Source of the DNA: JABWBH01 sp964526695
GTDB lineage: Bacteria; Planctomycetota; Phycisphaerae; UBA1845
Assembly: GCA_964526695.1 (NCBI GenBank)
Contig: CAZGJA010000019.1
Coordinates: 3,714 to 67,713, forward strand
Reading direction: 5' to 3'
Length of the DNA: 64,000 bases
Below, piece after piece: positions 58,137 through 64,000 of this stretch. The first letter of the stretch is position 1; the number at the start of each line of letters is the position of its first letter. The notes beneath the pieces are model-generated. The model was not told the DNA's origin and did not search any database. It was given only the letters and a program-made list of their open reading frames with translations. A program made the translations under genes and the position numbers.

Positions 58137-59332
58137 CGTTGAAGACGTTCACGGCGGAGACGATGGCCGAGGCACTGCGGCGCGTGCGCGAGCACTTCGG
58201 TGAGAGCGGCGTGATCGTGAGCACGCGGACGGTGAACCGGTCGCGCCTGCCGGGGATTAAGGCTAAGACCTTAGTGGAAATCACGGCCGCGCGAGGCATG
58301 GAGGACTTGCCCGCCGAGCTGCAACGCGGTAGCATTCGCATGAGTCGGGAGGAGGGTTCGCGTGTGGACGGAGCCACAACGAACGTGTCCGACGCAGCGT
58401 TAATCAGCCCGGCGGTCCGACCCGCGACCGCAAACTCAGACCCGCGCCCCGCGCGGGCGAGGCCTTTGTCGCCCCACGTTTTTCCGGAGCTTTCCCCGCC
58501 TGAGCCGAAATCCCTGTATGACAGCGCTCTGGCACTGGCACGGCAGCGCGTCGCATCAGACCTGGCGAAAGACCTCGTGGACCGCGTTCGTCGATCGCTC
58601 GGCGCCGACGGATGTCAGGATCCTGTCGCCGTGCGGGCCATGCTGCGCGAGTTCGTCGCCTCGATGTTGCCGACCTGCGGCGAATTGCAGCCCGGGCCCG
58701 CCGGTCGGGCGAAGCGCGTCGCGCTGGTGGGACCGACCGGCGTGGGCAAGACCACGACGATTGCGAAGCTCGCCGCGGACCTGGTAATTCGCCGCAAGCT
58801 GTCGGTCGGGCTGATCACGCTCGACACCGTTCGGGTCGGGGCGGTCGATCAATTGCGCGCCTACGCCGACGTGCTGGGCATTCCGCTGGAAGTCGCCGCG
58901 GAGCCTGCGGACCTTGCGCTGTCCGTGCGGCGGTTGAAGGACCGCGCCATCGTGCTGATCGACACGCCGGGCTGCGCGGCGCGCGACGCGGCGGGGCTGG
59001 GGAGGCTGCGGGAGTGCCTTGCGCGTGTCACTCCCGACGAGGTGCACCTGGTTCTGGCGGGCTGCTGCGACGAGCCGGTGCTGCACGAAACGCTCGATCG
59101 TTATCGGGATCTGGGCGTAAATCGCGTGATTTTCACGAAGCTCGACGAGGCCATCGGATTCGGCGTGGTGCTCAACTGCCTCCGCGCCGCCGGGGCCGCA
59201 CTCTCCTATGTGACCGCAGGGCCGAACGTCCCTGATGACATACAAGCCGGCGAGGCGCAGATCCTCGCGGGCATGATCGTGGGCGAGCCTGTCGCGTCCG
59301 GAGATCGGCCGCGTGCGTTCGTTCGCCGGTGA
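58133..59332 (+). CDS. flhF: Flagellar GTPase FlhF
   Basis: 399 residues. The SRP-type GTPase has G1 VALVGPTGVGKTTTIAKLAADLV (near residue 203), LITLDTVRVGAVDQLRAYADVLGIPLEVA, DTPGC in place of the usual DTAG, and the G4 TKLDEAIGFG. The N-terminus KTFTAETMAEALRRVREHFG is FlhF-like. FlhF recruits FliF to the pole and controls number and placement of flagella, together with FlhG. It overlaps both neighbours by 4 bases. Confidence 0.92.
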   Translation: MTLKTFTAETMAEALRRVREHFGESGVIVSTRTVNRSRLPGIKAKTLVEITAARGMEDLPAELQRGSIRMSREEGSRVDGATTNVSDAALISPAVRPATANSDPRPARARPLSPHVFPELSPPEPKSLYDSALALARQRVASDLAKDLVDRVRRSLGADGCQDPVAVRAMLREFVASMLPTCGELQPGPAGRAKRVALVGPTGVGKTTTIAKLAADLVIRRKLSVGLITLDTVRVGAVDQLRAYADVLGIPLEVAAEPADLALSVRRLKDRAIVLIDTPGCAARDAAGLGRLRECLARVTPDEVHLVLAGCCDEPVLHETLDRYRDLGVNRVIFTKLDEAIGFGVVLNCLRAAGAALSYVTAGPNVPDDIQAGEAQILAGMIVGEPVASGDRPRAFVRR

Positions 59333-60306
59333 GCGTTCATCGGCGCGCGGCGCGCGAGGTTGCCCGAAGGGCGCGAGGGCGAGGGCGGGAGCTGTTGAGC
59401 GGTCGTCCGAACGGGCGAACGGTCGCCGGCTCGGCGCGCGGTCCGTGCAACGTGATGGGCGTTTTCAAGCTCAGTTCTCGATTACGCACGACTTCCCCTG
59501 TGGGAAGACACCGCGCGCAGACGTTGGCCGTCGCCAGCGGCAAGGGCGGCGTGGGCAAGACGAACGTGGCGGTGAACCTGTCCGTCGCGCTGGCGGCGCG
59601 CGGGTTCCGGGTCGTGCTGGTGGACGCGGACCTGGGTCTGGCGAACGCGGACCTGCTGCTGAACGTGTCGGCGCGGCTGAACCTTTCGCACGTGCTCAGC
59701 GGGGCGTGCGCGCTGGAGGACGTGATGCTGGCCGTGCCCGGCGGTTTTCGCCTGATTCCCGGCGCCTCCGGGCTGGACCGTGCCGCGGAGCTGTCACCGG
59801 TGGAACGCGCCGTGCTGGTGAATCAACTGGAGACGCTCGAGCAGCTTGCGGACGTGGTGGTGATCGACTGCGGGGCCGGTCTTTCGCACAACGTGTTGGG
59901 CTTTGCGCTGTGCGCCGACCAGATTGTGGTGGTGACGACACCGGAGCCGACGGCGATGACGGATGCGTATGTCACGGTGAAGGCACTGCAGCGGCGCGGC
60001 GCGTCGGCGCGCTGCTGGTTGCTGCCGAACAAGGTCGCCGGTCGGGACGAGGCGCAGCGCACGTTTGAGCGCATCGAGTCGGCGGCGAAAAAATTCTTGA
60101 ACTTTTCTATTGAATTCGCGGGCTACTGCCTGCAAGATGCCCGCGTGGAGGACGCCGTCAGGCGACGGTCGCCCTTCATGACGCTGTATCCGCGGTGTCC
60201 GGCGAGCGCGTGCATCGAGGCCGTGGCGGGGAATTTGTTCCGCAGGCCGTGCATGCGGCACCGGGACGCGGGGTTCTTTCGCAAGGTCGTGGGGCTGTTT
60301 CTGTAG
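59329..60306 (+). CDS. flhG: FlhG/MinD-like ATPase
   Basis: 325 residues if starting at GTG 59329; ATG 59455 (MGVFKLSS) is an alternative that fits the family better. The deviant Walker A SGKGGVGKTNVAVNLSVALA, VDADLGLANADLL and VIDCGAGLSHNVL define a MinD-type ATPase. The typical N-terminal activating helix with DQA..L motif is not evident. FlhG stimulates FlhF GTPase and limits flagellar number. It overlaps flhF by 4 bases. Confidence 0.85.
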   Translation: MSVHRRAAREVARRARGRGRELLSGRPNGRTVAGSARGPCNVMGVFKLSSRLRTTSPVGRHRAQTLAVASGKGGVGKTNVAVNLSVALAARGFRVVLVDADLGLANADLLLNVSARLNLSHVLSGACALEDVMLAVPGGFRLIPGASGLDRAAELSPVERAVLVNQLETLEQLADVVVIDCGAGLSHNVLGFALCADQIVVVTTPEPTAMTDAYVTVKALQRRGASARCWLLPNKVAGRDEAQRTFERIESAAKKFLNFSIEFAGYCLQDARVEDAVRRRSPFMTLYPRCPASACIEAVAGNLFRRPCMRHRDAGFFRKVVGLFL

Positions 60307-60523
60307 GCGCGGTCAAACAGCCTGCGGCGGCGGAGGAACCAGGAGCGACAGAGGATGCCGTTGCTTCGACGACGCAGGGATGCTGGGCGGGCGCCGCGCG
60401 AGCGGCGAATGATCGGCGCATCGCCGGTCGCAGGACGCGGGAACGATTGCGTTCCGAGCGTCGTCGGTCCCCTCCATCTCTCCGTATCGAACGGGCACGC
60501 CTGCGTCGCACGGGGGTGACAGG

Positions 60524-60808
60524 ATGGTGTCACGTTTCTTAAGCGCGGGGCTAGGATGCCTGGCGTTCGCCGTGGCGGCGTTCGCCGGTCTGGCGGTTCG
60601 CAACCCGATCGAGGTCACGTTGACGCGCGCGCTGCTGGGGATGGTGGTGTTCTACGCCATCGGTCGCCTGCTGGGCGGCGCGGTCGAGCTGGTGATCGCC
60701 GAACACGTGGAGACGCGCCGCAAGCTCGCCGCCGCCGCGACCCATCCGCCACCGCAGGTTTCGGAGATCCCACCCGCCGAGAAGGCCAAGGCGCCGCGCA
60801 AAGCGTGA
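60524..60808 (+). CDS. Small membrane protein between flhG and fliA, unknown function
   Basis: 94 residues. Two hydrophobic segments (FLSAGLGCLAFAVAAFAGLAV and ALLGMVVFYAIGRLLGGAVELVI, about 5-25 and 37-59) are followed by a charged tail, EHVETRRKLAAAATHPPPQVSEIPPAEKAKAPRKA. The flanking flagellar genes suggest a role in motility or its control. No family recognised. Confidence 0.65.
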   Translation: MVSRFLSAGLGCLAFAVAAFAGLAVRNPIEVTLTRALLGMVVFYAIGRLLGGAVELVIAEHVETRRKLAAAATHPPPQVSEIPPAEKAKAPRKA

Positions 60809-61012
60809 CGCCGCCGCACCCGCGGGCCGGATGCGGGATCGGATGGGACCGGATGCTGAGCCGGACTTTGGGCCGGATGCTGGGCCGGATTCAGGGTCGA
60901 ACGCGCATCGGACGCGGGGGCCGAAACGCGCCGGGCAACCTCCGGCACGACAGGCCGCTCGAAGGGGGCCGATCAGCGCGATGGTGGCAGGACCACTCAA
61001 GGAGGAGACGAC

Positions 61013-61798
61013 ATGCCGGTCGTTGAAGTGGAAGACGACGTCCGAGGGTTGTGGACCGAGCTGAAGCGCACGGGCCGCCGCGAGGTGCGCAATCGGCTGG
61101 TCGAGAAGTATCTGCACGTGGTGCGGATCAACGCCGAGCGCATCTGGGTGCGCATGCCCAACGAGGTGGATATCGACGATCTCATCTCGGCGGGCACGTT
61201 CGGGCTGATGGGCGCCATCGACGCGTATGATCCGCGCCGCGGCATCAAGTTCGAGACGTACTGCGCCCCGCGCATCCGCGGCGCCATTCTTGACGAGCTG
61301 CGCAGCATGGACTGGGTTCCGCGCCTGGCGCGCAGCCGCGCGCACCGCGTGGACGCGGCCTCGCGGCAGCTCGAGTCGGAGCTGGGGCGGATGCCCTCGC
61401 ACGGGGAGCTGGCGCGGCGGCTGAACCTGACGGACGAGGAGTTCCGCCGGGTGCTGCGCGACGCGACGACGATCGCGGTCAACTCGCTCTCGCGCAGCAC
61501 GGTGGAGTCCAACTCCGCGCGCGAGCTGGACGGGCTGGACATCCTCCCCGACCGCAACGGCGTGGACCCCGTGCACGAGATGCTCAAGGAAGACATCAAG
61601 CAGGTGGTGACGCGCGGGCTGAACCGGGCGGAGCGCCTGGTCATCCTCCTCTACTACTACGAGGATCTGACGATGAAGGAGATCGGCTCGGCGCTGGACC
61701 TCTCCGAAAGCCGCGTCTCGCAGATGCACACGTCGGTCATGGACCGGCTGAAGGAACACCTTTGCCAGCGCCGGCGCGAGTTGGTGCTGGGGCGGTAG
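61013..61798 (+). CDS. fliA: Flagellar sigma factor FliA (sigma-28)
   Basis: 261 residues; AAGGAGGAG precedes the ATG. Regions 2 to 4 are complete: NRLVEKYLHVVRINAERIWVRMPNEVDIDDLISAGTFGLMGAIDAYDPRRGIKFETYCAPRIRGAILDELRSMDWVPR, and in region 4 LVILLYYYEDLTMKEIGSALDLSESRVSQMH. The WVPR segment is the WhiG/FliA mark. It should drive late flagellar genes (flagellin and chemotaxis), which lie outside the window. Last gene of the cluster. Confidence 0.95.
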   Translation: MPVVEVEDDVRGLWTELKRTGRREVRNRLVEKYLHVVRINAERIWVRMPNEVDIDDLISAGTFGLMGAIDAYDPRRGIKFETYCAPRIRGAILDELRSMDWVPRLARSRAHRVDAASRQLESELGRMPSHGELARRLNLTDEEFRRVLRDATTIAVNSLSRSTVESNSARELDGLDILPDRNGVDPVHEMLKEDIKQVVTRGLNRAERLVILLYYYEDLTMKEIGSALDLSESRVSQMHTSVMDRLKEHLCQRRRELVLGR

Positions 61799-62171
61799 GA
61801 GGGGCGAGTCGCCTGCGGCGGCACGCTTGCCTATCGCGTCAATCTGATGCCCGAGTAATCCAACGCGATGCACACCAACCTCTTGCGGAAAGTCGTTTCG
61901 CAGCGGCTTTTCCCCTGCTACGCCTTCGCTGCGCTGCTTCCGCCCATTTGAACGGCACATCTTGGCACGGAACGTGTCCCGTGTTTCTCCCGGGGCTGGC
62001 CCGGTCGAGCGGCGCGGGGAGGGTTCGCGCGTCCGACCGGTCTGACGTTCGTCATCCCCGTTGCGCGATGTTCGGGGTGGACCGTTTTGCGGCGCTGGCG
62101 GCCATTCGTATAATCTCGGCCTCGAAATCAAGGTTTTCCGCGACGCTTTTTGCAGGAAAGGCTCGATATCC
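61799..62171. other. 373-bp gap with promoter for the aminotransferase
   Basis: It carries the promoter at 62087-62114. The rest shows no gene, repeat family or clear terminator after fliA. Confidence 0.5.
62087..62114 (+). promoter_or_regulatory. Sigma-70-type promoter, TTGCGG-N16-TATAAT
   Basis: TTGCGG (62087-62092), 16 bases, and a perfect TATAAT (62109-62114) lie about 57 bases before the aminotransferase ATG. Identical spacing to the promoters at 16656 and 30187. Confidence 0.7.
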
Positions 62172-63314
62172 ATGAAGAAGATCCGGTTGTTCACGCCTGG
62201 CCCCGTCATGATTCCCGAGGACACCATGCTGGAGATGGCCCGCCCCATCGACCACCACCGCACGGCCGCGTTCCGCGAGTCGTTCAAGGAGCTGGGCACG
62301 CTGCTGCAGTACGTCTTCCAGACCAGCGGCACGTGCGTCACCATCACCGACAGCGGGACGGCGGCGGCGGAAGCGGCGATCGTCGGGTGCTGCCCGCCGG
62401 GGCACAAGGCGCTCGTCCCGCTCAACGGCAAGTTCGCCGAGCGCTGGGCCAAGGTCTGCGCCAACTTCAGCATCCCGCACACGACGATGAACGTCGAATG
62501 GGGCACCGGAACCAAGGCGTCCGACATCGAAGCGCAGCTCAAGGCCGACCCGAAGCTCGACACCGTCATCCTCGTGCACAGCGAGACCTCGACGACCGCG
62601 CTGACGGACGTGGCCGCGGTGGCGAAGGTCACGCGGGCGCACAACGCGATCCTGATCGTGGACGGCATCACGGCGGTCGGCGCGATTCCGGTGAAGATGG
62701 ATGAGTGGGGCGTGGACGTGTACATCACCGGCTCGCAGAAGGCGCTCATGCTGCCGCCGGGTCTGGGGTTCCTCGCGGTGAACGATCGCGCGTGGCAGCG
62801 CATCGACTCCGGCAAGACGCCGACGCTGTACAACGATCTGAAGGCGTATCGCAAGTCGCTGGAGAAAAACGACGTGCCGTACACACCGGCCAACATGCTG
62901 GTGCTCGGCGCGCTGCACAACCTGCGCAAGATCAAGGAGCGCGGGCTGGAGAGCATCTGGAAGGAGACCGCGCTGTTCGCCCGCGCGACGCGAGCGGCCG
63001 TCGCGGCGCTGGGACTGAAAACATACGCGAAGGATCCGACGGACTCCGTCACCGGCATCTGGGTTCCGCAGGGCGTGGACGAGGCGAAGCTGCGCAAGAC
63101 GCTGCGCGGCGACTTCGGCCAGCAGTGGGCCGGGGGCCAGGGCGAACTCGAAGGCAAAATCGTGCGGATCACGCACATGGGGTACATGGACATTTTCGAC
63201 ACGCTCGGCGGCATCGCGGCGCTGGAGCTGGCGCTGAAGAAGAACGGGCACAACACGGCCATCGGCGCGGGCGTGGCCGCGGCGCAGAAGGTGTTCGCGG
63301 AGGCGCTGGGGTAG
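62172..63314 (+). CDS. Class-V aminotransferase (alanine-glyoxylate / serine type)
   Basis: 380 residues from ATG 62172 (AGGAAAGG upstream). The fold-type I PLP enzyme shows FTPGPVMIPEDTMLEMARPIDHHRTAAF at the start, then ILIVDGITAVGAIPVKMDEWGVDVYITGSQKALMLPPGLGFLAV with the PLP lysine at Lys190. The C-terminus has VRITHMGYMDIFDTLGGIAALELALK. This family includes alanine-glyoxylate and serine-pyruvate aminotransferases and phosphoserine-like enzymes. The exact substrate pair is not decided. It has its own promoter and a downstream palindrome. Confidence 0.9.
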   Translation: MKKIRLFTPGPVMIPEDTMLEMARPIDHHRTAAFRESFKELGTLLQYVFQTSGTCVTITDSGTAAAEAAIVGCCPPGHKALVPLNGKFAERWAKVCANFSIPHTTMNVEWGTGTKASDIEAQLKADPKLDTVILVHSETSTTALTDVAAVAKVTRAHNAILIVDGITAVGAIPVKMDEWGVDVYITGSQKALMLPPGLGFLAVNDRAWQRIDSGKTPTLYNDLKAYRKSLEKNDVPYTPANMLVLGALHNLRKIKERGLESIWKETALFARATRAAVAALGLKTYAKDPTDSVTGIWVPQGVDEAKLRKTLRGDFGQQWAGGQGELEGKIVRITHMGYMDIFDTLGGIAALELALKKNGHNTAIGAGVAAAQKVFAEALG

Positions 63315-63351
63315 CCCGCAGCGGTTCGGTTTCCCTTCGCGACTGGATATT

Positions 63352-63377
63352 CCATTTCGTGCGATCGCACGAAATGG
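63352..63377. repeat. 26-bp perfect palindrome after the aminotransferase gene
   Basis: The arm CCATTTCGTGCGA is repeated exactly inverted (63352-63377), centred on GCGATCGC. It begins 37 bases after the aminotransferase stop. As RNA it would fold a strong hairpin, followed by CTTTGTTTCG. It could serve as a terminator or as a protein-binding site. Confidence 0.7.
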
Positions 63378-63795
63378 CTTTGTTTCGTCAGAAAAAGAAT
63401 TCTTTTTTGCGCGCGCTCGGCGGGCGCATTTGCGGTTTTCTCCCGGGAATCCGCTGAATCGTCGGTCTCGGGGCGCGCATTTTTCTGCAACAACCAAGCC
63501 ACCGGGCGTTTGCATAATCCGGGGTCGTGTTCGATTTCTTTTGTGCGACGGCTTCAATGGTGTTGTCGCGTTGCGGTCTTGTCCGATGCGCGCGGAACGG
63601 GCGCGGCGGAGGTTCCTTGGGTGACACCGCCGACGGCGCGCGCTAGTCGGCGCGCGGGCGGCAGAATTGGAGGTCGTGCGGCAGGGATGGCGCCGTCCGG
63701 GCGCGGGAGGTCGCCGCAGGGGGAGGGGCTAGTGTACCGCCTCTTTGGCACTGCACCGCATTCGAAAGGGAGGGGGGGCGGGCCTCTGGCCCGCC

Positions 63796-64000
63796 GGCGG
63801 GCGAGGACGCCCGCCCCCCCCCCCCAAAAAACCGCCGGCGGGCGAGGACGCCCGCCCTCCCCAAAAAACCCCGGCGGGCGAGGACGCCCGCCCCCCCCCA
63901 AAAACCGCCGGCGGGCGAGGACGCCCGCCCCCCCAAAAAACGCCGGCGGGCGAGGACGCCCGCCCTCCCCAAAAACCGCCGGCGGGCGAGGACGCCCGCC
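63796..64000. repeat. Array of six GC hairpins separated by C/A tracts
   Basis: Six identical 20-base hairpins (GGCGGGCG, AGGA loop, CGCCCGCC) start at 63796, 63837, 63873, 63910, 63945 and 63981, 35-41 bases apart, joined by C and A runs. On the minus strand each hairpin is followed after a few bases by T5-T6, so each unit resembles an intrinsic terminator for leftward transcription. The last unit ends exactly at the window edge, so the array probably continues. Confidence 0.85.

Larger units (their letters stand above)
63315..64000. other. 686-bp end region: palindromes and hairpin array
   Basis: No gene. It holds the 26-bp palindrome (63352-63377), a 16-bp palindrome AAAAAGAATTCTTTTT (63392-63407), a hairpin GGCGGGCC/GGCCCGCC (63777-63795) and the array from 63796 to the window edge. 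Frames read across the array are low-complexity. Confidence 0.6.

Noticed and set aside
60551..63502. 983-residue open frame on the minus strand
   Set aside because: It runs across fliA, the aminotransferase and their gap, all of which have clear protein motifs on the plus strand.
63796..64000. Coding sequence with AGVLARR-type repeats
   Set aside because: The frames are products of a tandem hairpin repeat with C and A runs and have no start context or domain.

Overview
The window is high-GC bacterial chromosomal DNA, most likely from a planctomycete (Planctomycetota, perhaps Phycisphaerae-like). The lineage call is inference. It rests on a treble-clef zinc-ribbon membrane protein of the CxxCGYsLsGLP...CPECG type, an unusual long-N-terminal sigma-70 factor, and a dense set of short palindromic and tandem repeats between genes of a kind seen in planctomycete genomes. 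No 16S rRNA or tRNA gene was found to confirm it.

The left half (1-32 kb) is a mixed housekeeping and envelope region. On the minus strand it has two tandem zinc-ribbon membrane proteins (one cut by the window edge), a secreted protein of unknown role, a TauE/SafE permease, a MacB/LolD-type ABC permease with its ATPase, a small anchored Pro/Ala-rich protein and a TPR lipoprotein. On the plus strand it has a GT2 glycosyltransferase coupled to a BshC-like protein, a sigma-70 factor, aroB, a heptosyltransferase-like GT9, a DUF2062 membrane protein, a secreted helical protein, an oligopeptide-type binding protein with two permeases, a GT2 fusion, gmd and fcl (GDP-mannose to GDP-fucose), rpmA and rnc. 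One aldehyde-dehydrogenase-family gene is on the minus strand.

The right half (32-61.8 kb) is one long plus-strand flagellar cluster. The order is: TPR protein, FlgN-like, NtrB-type kinase, NtrC-type sigma-54 activator, flgB, flgC, fliE, fliF, fliG, fliH, fliI, fliJ, MotE-like, fliK, flgD, flgE, flbD, fliL, fliN, fliO, fliP, fliQ, fliR, flhB, flhA, flhF, flhG, a small membrane protein, fliA. It encodes the MS ring, part of the C ring, the whole export gate and ATPase complex, rod and hook parts, and a two-tier regulatory set (sigma-54 activator early, sigma-28 at the end). fliM, motA/motB and flagellin are absent. The FliN here carries two FliM-like N-terminal peptides. A class-V aminotransferase follows, then a hairpin array that runs off the window.

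Four things stand out beyond the genes. A perfect TATAAT promoter sits directly in front of a compact, GNRA-capped RNA hairpin (16656-16763). Long poly-G tracts lie inside fliK, flgE and the TauE gene. 7-bp and 8-bp tandem arrays, different in each case, fill several gaps between flagellar genes. There is a MITE-like element between fliG and fliH. Promoters in the window share a TTGC -35 box placed 16-17 bp from the -10.
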